Shown here piece by piece: positions 9,135 through 16,754 of a stretch of 64,000 bases of DNA; the stretch's first letter is position 1, and each line of letters opens with the position of its first letter. The translations under genes and the position numbers were made by a program. Source of the stretch: VXNE01 sp965208745. GTDB lineage: Bacteria > Pseudomonadota > Gammaproteobacteria > Pseudomonadales > Azotimanducaceae. Under the pieces are notes generated by a model, which was not told where the DNA came from, did not search any database, and worked only from the letters and a program-made list of their open reading frames with translations. The stretch is taken from NCBI GenBank assembly GCA_965208745.1, contig CBDBPN010000003.1, positions 372,001 to 436,000 of the forward strand, read 5' to 3'.

Positions 9135-10023
9135 TCATGAAGTTGGCCCGCCCGCCTCCCACTCCGGCCCGCCATTCCCGACTTCGATCAGCACTCGGCA
9201 ATGGTCGCTGACGCCCCAATCCTCGGCCCCGTTCAGCGCACGCGCACGGACGCTCTCATGGAAGCCCCGAGAGGCGAAGACGTGGTCGAGCTGCACCTGT
9301 GCCGTCGACGGATCCTTGCCCTTCCTGTGGTACGTCGGGACGTCCAGCGAGGCTTCCGTCAGGTGGGCTGGAACCGGGTCCGCGCGGCGCCCGTCGGGGA
9401 AGGTCGGCCCCATGTACTCCAACCCCAGCACATCCATCCGGTCCAGAACCGTCTGTACGCGGTCGTTGTGTGGATCCGAGCTGCAAAACGACATGTTCAG
9501 GTCGCCGGCCGCCAGAATCCTGTGGCTCGATGGATCGTACGAACCGATGAACGCTGACAGGTCGGAGATGATGCGGTGTACCGCCCCGTCCGGATAACCC
9601 ACCCTCCAACGGCTCTTGACCGTGGGGTGCCAGCGAATCCAGCGCCCGTACATGGACACCACCACGAACGGCTGACCAGTACGGGGAACCACTCTCGCCG
9701 CGGCGACGGTTCCGATACCGCTCACCGCGAACTCGTCCTCGCCCGTGAAACGCCATCGGGGCGACCTGCTTGAACCACTCGACCTCCACCCGATCCGAGA
9801 GCTTCACCACCATCGGCCAGCGATCAAACAGCTTGTCGCCCGCCAGCCACACGTGGGAGTCCCAGTGTTCGCGGGAGCCGATGCCGACATCGGCCCGGCG
9901 GCGCACCCATTCCGGCACGACGCCGACCTCCTGCAGAAGGGCCACGTCGGCGTCCATGTCGAGAAGCTCCTCCCAGGCCTTGCGGCGCTTGTCGATGTTC
10001 CAGCTGACTATCTTGATGTTCAT
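9135..10023 (-). pseudogene. Endonuclease/exonuclease/phosphatase family protein, frameshifted
   Basis: EEP-fold (DNase I-like) metal-dependent hydrolase of about 295 residues. The first part starts MNIKIVSWNIDKRR, with the metal-binding Glu in LLQEVG; the second part, in another frame, has AAGDLNMS and the catalytic SDHCRV. The join is at 9748-9750: removing one A from the AAA run (plus strand) restores a single frame through PMAFTGEDEFAVSG. All catalytic motifs survive in pieces, so the damage is recent or is a sequencing error in a short run. The start is ATG 10023. Possible substrates include DNA, RNA or phosphoesters. Confidence 0.75.
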
Positions 10024-10119
10024 GGCCGCTCCTCTGCTCACACCCGATCGACAGTCGCAACTCGGAACCCTGCTCGTCCTGCCCGCGGCGCTCTGTGCAG
10101 CGGGATACGGCCCGCGCTG

Positions 10120-11175
10120 CTATCGCCTGCGCAGCAACCTGCCCAAGCCGGAACGCAGCCCACGCAGCCTTTGCCGAAGCCTCCGCCGCGGGCTCGCGGC
10201 AAGCTGCAGGTGGTGGCTATAGAGCACCTGCACCACGATGCCCAGCATCCGCTCAGCGTCGATGACTCCCGTAGTGGCGTCCGTGGACGTATCAGACATC
10301 GCTGGCTGATGACGAGCCCGCAGCAGCGCGTTCAGTCGCTCTCGATCGTCCGCCGTCGCTTCACGAATCGCGTCCAGATCGCCCTGCGAAGGCAAGAGTT
10401 CGGCGAACCACTCCAACACGTCGAAGTCGAAGTCCACATGTTCCGGATCGACGAACTCGTCGAATGCCTCTGGAAGAACGCGCCCCGGTTGACGGTCGTT
10501 GAAGAAAGCCCTCAACAACTCCTCCTCTACCGAGGGGCGGGTGTTCTTCTGCACCCGTGGCACGTCGATATCGCCGAGGCCGATCGCCTGCAGGAAGTCC
10601 CCCACCACATCTTCGGTCGCATCGAAGTTCCGGAGCCGGAACTGCGACCCGAAGGCTGCATCGAACGGCGTCAGTTTGTCGGCGAACCTGCGGGCGAAGT
10701 GACCTGGGTTGGAGCGAAACGGAACGACCCGGCCTGGGGCCGCCTTGTGTTTCAACGCCCACTGCCCGTAAGCGGACTGCGCATACGCCGTGTGCTTTCG
10801 TACATAGGCGACGACCACCACCTCTACCCCGGCATCCTCGACTTCCCGCAACAGAGGTATCAGGTCCTCGAACACCTCGTGAAAGTACTCGTTGGAGACG
10901 ATGGCTGTGTGGATACCAGAACTCAGCTCCATCGACTTGGCGACGACCTCCACGAACTGACGCGTGAACACTTCCCAGTTCGCATCCCCGAGGAACTGAT
11001 ATGGCGGGTCAGCGCGTTGCCATCGATACGCCTGCACGGGGGCGAAATCCAGCGTCCAGCCCCAATAGTCCACGCCCTGCCTTTGAAGCTCGGATCGAGC
11101 GTTGAGCAGCGATGCTTGAATCGCCGACGATCCGGTCTTGCCGGGCCCGATGTGCACAACCAGACGCTGTGTCAC
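10120..11175 (-). CDS. Sulfotransferase-like P-loop protein
   Basis: 351-residue soluble protein with a sulfotransferase-type start: VVHIGPGKTGSSAIQ at residues 6-20 corresponds to the 5'-phosphosulfate-binding loop, and IVSNEYF near residue 95 to the region that carries the 3'-phosphate-binding Ser. This family transfers sulfate from PAPS to sugars or other acceptors. The C-terminal 25 residues are Arg-rich and may be unstructured. The neighbours (a broken EEP enzyme downstream on the same strand, a secreted protein upstream) do not show the acceptor. GC and codon use are slightly lower than in the flanking metabolic regions, as expected for cargo. Confidence 0.65.
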   Translation of the reverse strand: MTQRLVVHIGPGKTGSSAIQASLLNARSELQRQGVDYWGWTLDFAPVQAYRWQRADPPYQFLGDANWEVFTRQFVEVVAKSMELSSGIHTAIVSNEYFHEVFEDLIPLLREVEDAGVEVVVVAYVRKHTAYAQSAYGQWALKHKAAPGRVVPFRSNPGHFARRFADKLTPFDAAFGSQFRLRNFDATEDVVGDFLQAIGLGDIDVPRVQKNTRPSVEEELLRAFFNDRQPGRVLPEAFDEFVDPEHVDFDFDVLEWFAELLPSQGDLDAIREATADDRERLNALLRARHQPAMSDTSTDATTGVIDAERMLGIVVQVLYSHHLQLAASPRRRLRQRLRGLRSGLGRLLRRR

Positions 11176-11398
11176 GTTCGTGAGCCGCGCCCGTACGACG
11201 ATGTTCGGTGGCCCCCGCCGTGCGGGGGGCCGCCTTTCCCGTCACCACAGCGACTCCGCGCTGTGCGCACACCACCCGCACCAGCAGCCCCGCCTTCCGC
11301 GACGGCAGACGGTAGCGCCGGGGCACGCATCTCGGTCCTGCGCCGCTCGGTCATTCCGGCCGCTTCCGGGCCGGATCATCCGGCCACCCGCGCATGAC

Positions 11399-11950
11399 TC
11401 ACGGGAGTCCCTCTCCGGTTTCCCGAGGACTGTTCGGCAGTAACGGCAGCTCCACTGGAGGGGAACTCTCAAGGAGGGTTGCACACGCATCCGAGAACTC
11501 ACCGGTACCGAATCTTGGTCGATCCCGCCAATTGGATGTCCAGAGACCTGCGTCCCTGAGCTGCCGAATCGAGACGTTAAGCTCGTGGACGAAGACGTTC
11601 CGTCCCGAGCTTGCCGAAGTCCCGAACGCCCTTTCGATGTCAGCGCATCCCTGACGGCAACTGAAGCGACTGAAGGTTGACTCCTGCGAGTAAAAGCACC
11701 CTAGTTCCAGCCATTGATCGTAGAACCGCTCCCACTCCGCCGAAGTCCAGCTGTCCGACTCTCTCCAGTTGTCCCAATAGAGGTCCATCCAGTGGTCTAC
11801 CAGATCGACCTCGATCTTGCCCGCCTCCGTGGCGCAGTCGTTGAAGCACTGGCCCAAGGCGACTCGCCCCGCCTGATCGCGGCTCAGCTCTTGGGCGGAC
11901 ACGGGCGTGGCCAAAGCGATCGCGAGTGCGACCGCGAGAAATCTGGACAT
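11399..11950 (-). CDS. Secreted cysteine-containing protein, unknown
   Basis: 183-residue protein with a clear signal peptide (MSRFLAVALAIALATPVSA, cut before QE). The mature part is acidic and Trp/Tyr-rich (WMDLYWDNWRES) and has six cysteines, including CFNDC and CRQGC, which could form disulfides in the periplasm. I do not recognise the family. The gene stands alone; an imperfect GC-rich hairpin at 11210-11231 lies between it and the sulfotransferase-like gene. Confidence 0.6.
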   Translation of the reverse strand: MSRFLAVALAIALATPVSAQELSRDQAGRVALGQCFNDCATEAGKIEVDLVDHWMDLYWDNWRESDSWTSAEWERFYDQWLELGCFYSQESTFSRFSCRQGCADIERAFGTSASSGRNVFVHELNVSIRQLRDAGLWTSNWRDRPRFGTGEFSDACATLLESSPPVELPLLPNSPRETGEGLP

Positions 11951-12404
11951 GACAGATGCTCCTTGGTCCGAAGTTCGTAGCTCAGGACGCTGCGCCCCGG
12001 AGTGCTACTTAGACCAAGGACAACGTGCAGCTAGACTGCACTCGCCAAAATCGGCATGTCAAGGCGGCTCCGAAATGCGAGTCGAGTGCGATGGCCGTCT
12101 CTCAGTCCTGTCACCTCGAGATCCCCGAGGAGGGGCGCGCCCGGCAAGCCGGGCCGGGCCCTATCGCCTGCGGCGACCGAGCCTCGCGGGCGAGTCTCGG
12201 CCCATACGGGTGACGGTCCCTCGGGCTTCCGCCCTCCGGCCGGTGAGAACGCACGCCGTCATCTGATCCGCGCCTGGGTCGCCAAGCTTGCGTGGCGCGC
12301 TGTTGCTGTCCAGGCCGCCGATCGCGCCGGATGGAGACGATTTGCAGCCGGATTCGGCCGCGACTACGAGTGCGCCGGACGAGGCGCGGGGGACGTGACG
12401 GTCG
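11951..12404. other. Intergenic stretch with repeats, no gene seen
   Basis: About 450 bp with no convincing coding frame. It contains a GC-rich palindrome GCCCGGC-AA-GCCGGGC near 12140-12160 and the second copy of the dispersed 56-bp repeat at 12320-12375. The frames open here encode Arg/Pro-rich strings typical of non-coding GC-rich DNA. Confidence 0.5.
12320..12375 (+). repeat. Dispersed repeat, copy B
   Basis: Second copy of the 56-bp repeat at 8955-9010, same orientation. Together they could mark the ends of an inserted segment of about 3.3 kb or belong to a scattered repeat family of this genome. Confidence 0.55.
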
Positions 12405-12428
12405 GGCCCTCCCCGGAGGGGGAGGGCC
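12405..12428 (-). terminator. Strong hairpin after the micro-operon
   Basis: Ten-bp perfect stem (GGCCCTCCCC/GGGGAGGGCC) with a four-base loop, starting nine bases past the stop of the 43-residue gene. No T-tract follows on the minus strand, so it may stop or protect the 3' end of the transcript rather than be a classic intrinsic terminator. Confidence 0.5.
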
Positions 12429-12436
12429 GTCCCGAG

Positions 12437-12568
12437 TTACAGGAGCGTGGCGTTGACCACGAATGCCGCTGCCAGCGCGACAACGATGACGGTGACGAGC
12501 TTGGTGGTGTACCACCAGTCGCGATCCATCTTGAAGCCGCCTTCCAGGATGTCATGTCGTTTCAACAT
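12437..12568 (-). CDS. 43-residue single-helix membrane protein
   Basis: Very short gene: basic N-terminus (MLKRHDILEGGFKMDRDWW), then a hydrophobic helix of about 18 residues (LVTVIVVALAAAFVV) and stop. AGGAGG lies five bases before this ATG; another ATG three bases earlier is too close to the Shine-Dalgarno. The ribosome site overlaps the stop of the upstream coiled-coil gene (TAG-GAGG), so translation is coupled. The strong RBS, coupling and shared coiled-coil/membrane theme argue that it is real. Function unknown; size and layout recall small membrane toxins, holin-like peptides or regulators of a larger partner. Confidence 0.68.
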   Translation of the reverse strand: MLKRHDILEGGFKMDRDWWYTTKLVTVIVVALAAAFVVNATLL

Positions 12569-12577
12569 CATTTCCTC

Positions 12578-12847
12578 CTAAAGCCAGCCCAGACCTTCGA
12601 ACACCTTCAGCGCCGCGATGCCCGCCGCGAAGAACGCCAGTCCCAGTTTGGCAAAGTCCGTGATGGCGCTTTGCCGGAACCTCCGTATCTCCGCCTCGAG
12701 CTTCGCAGCCTCGGCCGTCAGCTTGTTCGCTTCGGCCTCGAACTTCGTCGCTTCCGGTACGAGTTTCCTCGCTTCCGCCTCCAGTCTATCCGTTTCCGCA
12801 TTGAGCTTCCGCAGCTCCGCAGCCGCTCGCTCCGTGTCCGATTCCAT
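12578..12847 (-). CDS. 89-residue coiled-coil protein with C-terminal membrane helix
   Basis: Starts MESDTERAAAELRKLN at 12847, seven bases after AGGAGG. Residues 5-60 are a strikingly regular coiled coil built of repeated units of the type KLxAEAxKLEAE (four or five rounds), followed by RRFRQSAITDFAK and a hydrophobic helix of about 20 residues at the C-terminus. It therefore looks like a tail-anchored protein with a long cytoplasmic or periplasmic coiled coil. It is followed six to nine bases later by the 43-residue membrane gene. I do not recognise a named family. Confidence 0.75.
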   Translation of the reverse strand: MESDTERAAAELRKLNAETDRLEAEARKLVPEATKFEAEANKLTAEAAKLEAEIRRFRQSAITDFAKLGLAFFAAGIAALKVFEGLGWL

Positions 12848-13027
12848 CGGCATTCCTCCTGTGGATTCCCGCCGATGAACCGGTTCCCCCGCCGGGATTC
12901 GATTCCCAGCGGGAGGATGGGCCGTGGTCAAGCCCGGGTCTGACAAGCCGCACGAGACGGCAACCACTGCTCACGCTGCCTTGAGACAGCCCAGCCGGGG
13001 ATCCCGGCAAGCAAGCGATCCGATCGT

Positions 13028-13045
13028 AGCCCCGCCTTCGGGGCT
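13028..13045. repeat. Seven-bp hairpin
   Basis: AGCCCCG-CCTT-CGGGGCT, a perfect 7-bp stem with a 4-base loop. It lies next to the terminator at 13052-13078 and may be part of the same transcript end. Confidence 0.5.
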
Positions 13046-13051
13046 CCGCGA

Positions 13052-13078
13052 GCGAAAAACTCTTAGCGTTTCGCTAAG
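13052..13078 (-). terminator. Intrinsic terminator, minus strand
   Basis: On the minus strand the perfect stem CTTAGCG-AAA-CGCTAAG is followed by AGTTTTT. This is the best Rho-independent terminator in the island. It would end leftward transcripts coming from the 14113-16167 cassette and insulate the micro-operon at 12437-12847. Confidence 0.6.
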
Positions 13079-14112
13079 GACACGCGCCGACCTGACTCGT
13101 GCCCGCGGTGTTCTCGGTTTCTTGCCAGGATCGGGGATTGGCGCGGCGTGGCGCATTCGACCGCGCTCCGCGGCCGCGCCAGGCGGCCGGGAACGGGTGT
13201 GGTCAGCTGTTCAGTTGTAATGGGCGATCCGTTGTCCTCGATTCGCTCGAGTCAGCCGGAGCCGCAGCAAACTGCTGCGAGTTGCCCGTGACGCAATTTG
13301 CGCTGCCGCCCTAGAGGCGGCGGCTGCGGCGCGTCGTCGCCGACGTTGGCCGCAAGCCCGGTTTCGGCGCGACGACGGTTGCAGGTCGGCGGTCGATGCC
13401 GCACAGCAGGGGAGATACCTCCCGAGCATCCGCGAGTCGTCGCGCCACGGCGCAAGCGGCTGCATGCAACGGGACTTCGCCCGTCGCCCGCGGTGCTGCA
13501 AGAGCCCGCGCAGCGGCCGCCTGGCCGTGTGTTTGATCGAGCCCCCATCGGAAACGATGTGGCCCATCGTGCCTTCGTCGGTGCGTCTGCCCGAATCTGC
13601 AGCGCCATTACGGCGTTGCGGCACTGGGTTCCTTTCGGCCCCCTCGTCAGGTCGGCTTGTGCCGACCGCCAGCTGCATGCGCAGCAAGGTACGCGGCGGA
13701 CTCTAGCACTACGTCACGAAAGCCGCACTACGAAAATGTTTAGTGAACCCCTTGCCGCCACTGGCCCAGACGCCGCTTTTGCGCCCCGTCACTACCGGAA
13801 CCCCTGCCCGAACTCGCGGCGCGTGCACCTGCATCGCGCCCTTGTGCGACGCGGGGCGGGTAGTGACGGGGCGCATCCACACTCGCGGCAGACGCAGCCG
13901 CACCCCTGCCCGAATGTCGGGCGAAGCCAAGCGTAAGTGTCCGCCTACATCGCTAAGCTGCCAGCTGAGCCACCTGCCGTGATTTCAGTCGCGGGGCCCC
14001 GCGCTACCGCTCCATCGGTTCCCGGTGCAGAGCCAGCAGGTCTGACCGTGCGTAGCCCGCGACGACCAAACTCCCCACTTGGCGGCTCAGGCTCGTCGTC
14101 GGCTGCGCTCTC
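13079..14112. other. 1-kb stretch without recognisable genes
   Basis: No frame here gives a believable protein; those that stay open are Arg/Pro/Ala-rich or short. The stretch contains the long inverted repeat at 13780-13875 and a direct repeat of ACCCCTGCCCGAA at about 13800 and 13902. It may be the remains of an older mobile element. Confidence 0.5.
13780..13875. repeat. 17-bp inverted repeat with 62-bp spacer
   Basis: TGCGCCCCGTCACTACC at 13780-13796 is repeated in reverse complement at 13859-13875, perfectly. The spacer and the right flank both contain ACTCGCGGC, and a 13-base direct repeat overlaps the structure. The shape fits a MITE-like or REP-like unit. It lacks recognisable attC core sites. 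Confidence 0.6.
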
Positions 14113-14631
14113 CTACACATCAAGATACGCTCGGTCAACCGCCATCCGGTTCTTCTCCAAGAGCGGCACGAGGAGTTCCGTTCGAAGCTGACGGAGCCTC
14201 GAGTCAGGCATGTCCGGTAAAGCCCCATACACACTCGCATGCGCGGGCTCGTCCGCCAGAGCCGTGTCGATGACCACGAAGACCTGCCTTGGGTCAGAGT
14301 CGCCACGTAGACGGAGCGCCCTGATGTCGGCTGCCAGCACCCGCGACACGCCCAACGAACTACGCGACCTCGAGTCATCTTCCCCCACCTGTAGCTTTGC
14401 GGCAATCTTCCGCTTGAGAACGGCGATCTCCAAGTATTCCATTCGCCACATGGAGAATCCCCGCGAGCGAAGGTCCGTCACCGTACAGGCCCGCGTGGTA
14501 AGCCCTCCGCCTTCCTCATCCGCGTGGTCCGAGTACAACTCGCGTAGAAGCACTTCGTCGTCGCGAACGACGTGCGGGGAATAGCAAGGTGCAGCACTCT
14601 GTCCCTCGTCGAGGTGACGGGCCCCGGCCAA
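14113..14631 (-). CDS. Unknown protein, third gene of cassette
   Basis: 172 residues from a TTG start at 14631, eight bases after the preceding gene's stop. The N-terminal part ends in CYSPHVVRDDEVLLRELYSDH, a Cys/His/acidic stretch, followed by RGFSMWRMEYLE; the C-terminal half is mixed alpha/beta with FVVIDTAL. I know no function. The N-terminal motif recurs, as far as I recall, in small unannotated proteins of defence-type neighbourhoods, but I cannot name the family. It closes a three-gene leftward operon (14113-16167). Confidence 0.6.
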   Translation of the reverse strand: MAGARHLDEGQSAAPCYSPHVVRDDEVLLRELYSDHADEEGGGLTTRACTVTDLRSRGFSMWRMEYLEIAVLKRKIAAKLQVGEDDSRSRSSLGVSRVLAADIRALRLRGDSDPRQVFVVIDTALADEPAHASVYGALPDMPDSRLRQLRTELLVPLLEKNRMAVDRAYLDV

Positions 14632-14638
14632 GGAGAAA

Positions 14639-15511
14639 CTACGCCTGGTCGACCAGAATGATAAGAAGCTCGTCCGCTAGCCCGTCGCCCGCCGGTACGT
14701 CATCCCCGAAGTACCTCTCGCCGTGACGATCCTTAGCGAAGTACGAGTACGTCCCATCGCCAAAGAAGCCCAGGTCGACGCGAGCGCCCTCGTGCTTCCA
14801 GAAGAAGTTGACTTCGCCATCGTCCGCGAGCCCCACATCAGGCTTCGCCACGGGAGTTCCCACCCATCCACTCACGAATTCCTCAGCGTCGCCTAGCGCC
14901 CTCTCGAGAGCCTCCGGCGACGCCCCTTCCCATCCGTCTGATGAGACGCTGCGGCGCACACTCTCGCGTAGCCGATGGATCACGTCGAGGACTTCGGACT
15001 TCGTGCCGTTGCGAGACGAGACGCGCTGGGGACTCTCATCCCCTACGAGGGCACTCCGCAATCTCAAGGAGTCTGACCACTCGACCAACTGCTCAGCTCC
15101 AGGCGTCGCACCCGCACCTTGGCTTTGCAGCCCAAGCAGAGACGACAGTCGTCCGCGCCAAACGACGTAACGCCCTTCCGCCATTGGCGCGGTTTCGGAC
15201 ACACTCTTTTCGACCGCGTCTGCCAGCCGGTCCCAATGGTAGTCTGGCGTCTGCAAGTCCGTCAGGCAGTGTGCCTTGGGGTCTTGCGTGTAATGCCAGA
15301 TTACTGGGCCAACGCCCTTCCCATCCCAGCGGGGTGCCAGAGTCGACCTGAATTCAGATCCCGCTTCGACCGAGATCGCCTCGCCAGACCCCATCAAGTT
15401 CGAGACGGGACGATTCGGCGATGGACCGATCACGTTCCGCCCAGATGGCCTTAGCAACGTCGGGCGGTTGACGAGAGGAATCGGCCGCTGCGCGGTTACG
15501 CCAGTGATCAT
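14639..15511 (-). CDS. Unknown protein, second gene of cassette
   Basis: 290 residues. The ATG at 15511 overlaps the stop of the upstream gene by four bases (ATGA), so I prefer it to the longer frame. The N-terminal 150 residues are polar and contain a Trp-rich part (VIWHYTQD, YHWDRLAD); the C-terminal 100 have the pattern DDGEVNFFWKHEGARV followed by FGDGTYSYFAKD, strand-rich, as in small proteins that often accompany genes of the type found upstream. No catalytic motif is visible. GC is lower than the window average, in line with transfer. Confidence 0.6.
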   Translation of the reverse strand: MITGVTAQRPIPLVNRPTLLRPSGRNVIGPSPNRPVSNLMGSGEAISVEAGSEFRSTLAPRWDGKGVGPVIWHYTQDPKAHCLTDLQTPDYHWDRLADAVEKSVSETAPMAEGRYVVWRGRLSSLLGLQSQGAGATPGAEQLVEWSDSLRLRSALVGDESPQRVSSRNGTKSEVLDVIHRLRESVRRSVSSDGWEGASPEALERALGDAEEFVSGWVGTPVAKPDVGLADDGEVNFFWKHEGARVDLGFFGDGTYSYFAKDRHGERYFGDDVPAGDGLADELLIILVDQA

Positions 15512-16167
15512 AGCCCTTCTGCGCCAAAACGGCCGGTAACGCGGGCACACAACTGCGTCAAGTACGTACGTACCTCCGGTATCCCACCAAGTGTGGTCGA
15601 AAGGTCGTCCGTTGGTTCAACGTCTTGGCGAACACGCACGTTCAAAAAGACGTTGGCGCCGCCCGATCTGAAGTGAGGCTCCAAGCTAACTTCGTACTGG
15701 CGTCCCCCTCGTAGCAGGATCGCCCGCGGCAAGGCATATCTGAGCTTTTCGCCCAGAACGGCGTTGAGAGCGTCGACATCCACCAACTCCTTGCAGAAAT
15801 CAAGGCCAGCAGCGCCCTCAACTTGCTGCCGGAAGACCGCATCGAAGTTCAGCGTCACCGCTCGCACGTTGTGGGAGGGCAGTGCCTCGAACATCCCCTC
15901 AAGTCGACTAGCCGCATCCTGCAGTTCGTCCGGCCAAGTCCCTTGGGCATCCAACGATACTCGGTCTGGCCCAACGAGGAACCTAGCCCCCGACGGATAG
16001 TAGAAGTGCCCAATAGTCGCAGAGAACGCCGTTCGTTCCCGGTCAAGCTCGCCACCGAAAAGCTGCCGCTCGTCAAAGTTCGGGCGAGCAAACTCTCCAC
16101 CTTCGAACACTACGCTCGACCGCGCCTCCAACAAGTCTGACGGCAGTTCCAACTGATCGGAACTCAT
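15508..16167 (-). CDS. TIGR04255-like protein of unknown function
   Basis: 219-residue soluble alpha/beta protein, first gene of the cassette. Features such as FLVGPDRVSLDAQGTWPDEL and RAVTLNFDAVFRQQ recall the TIGR04255 family, proteins of unknown role that are scattered among bacteria and often sit in variable loci; the match is by eye and tentative. There is no signal peptide or membrane helix. The downstream neighbour overlaps by four bases, which makes a joint function likely. Confidence 0.5.
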   Translation of the reverse strand: MSSDQLELPSDLLEARSSVVFEGGEFARPNFDERQLFGGELDRERTAFSATIGHFYYPSGARFLVGPDRVSLDAQGTWPDELQDAASRLEGMFEALPSHNVRAVTLNFDAVFRQQVEGAAGLDFCKELVDVDALNAVLGEKLRYALPRAILLRGGRQYEVSLEPHFRSGGANVFLNVRVRQDVEPTDDLSTTLGGIPEVRTYLTQLCARVTGRFGAEGL

Positions 16168-16754
16168 GTCACGCGCCTAGCCGAGTGCTGTGAACGCACG
16201 CCATCGCCGGACCCGGCGCAAAGCCACTGGCGGGAACGGACCTGACCAGCCAAACTTCCCGCTCACTGTGCGTGCCTGAGAGCGACCAGGGCGTACAAAG
16301 GCAATCAAACCGGGCGTCGGATGCTGGTCCGACCGCCAGCCACGAAGGGTCTCCGTTGCTCAGGTTCGTGGTCATCATTCATTCCTGAAACGCGCCAAAA
16401 GGTCTGGCGAACCATGGACTTGGGGCGTCGCTGACTTGGCACGCTAGCGAGCCATGCCCGCACTTCATCACGTACAATAGGCTGAGTCAACCCGGCCGCT
16501 GGCCTGCTGTCGCCGACCCTCAAAAGGGCGTCCGGGCCCTCTAGCTGGCGTGACCCAATTCACCATAGATCGCATCCGACAACGTGTCGACCACTTCGCG
16601 CCGCATCCCCCCTCCGCTGGGCAGGCGCGCGCAGTGCGAGCCTTCGAGTCTCGACGACGATCTGGTGATCGCCAGCGTCCTCTTCGACGATGACCTTCTT
16701 CCCAACACTCAAGTGCGAGCGTGTTGGCCCTGGTCAAGCTAGCGGAGGCCCAGT
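16168..16754. other. Gap after the helicase, with possible short gene relic
   Basis: Holds the promoter region of the three-gene cassette (about 16170-16480) and, at 16541-16712 on the minus strand, a protein-like string in two frames: KKVIVEEDAGDHQIVVETRR, then after a GGGGGG run MRREVVDTLSDAIYGELGHAS and stop. Correcting the G run would give a protein of about 57 residues directly downstream of the helicase. I cannot identify it; no start with a good RBS is seen. Confidence 0.35.

Noticed and set aside
13780..13920. Integron attC site
   Set aside because: The inverted repeat lacks the GTTRRRY/RYYYAAC core pair and no integron integrase is present.
13211..13936. Open frames in the gap on both strands
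   Set aside because: Arg/Ala/Pro-rich strings without RBS or any recognisable motif.
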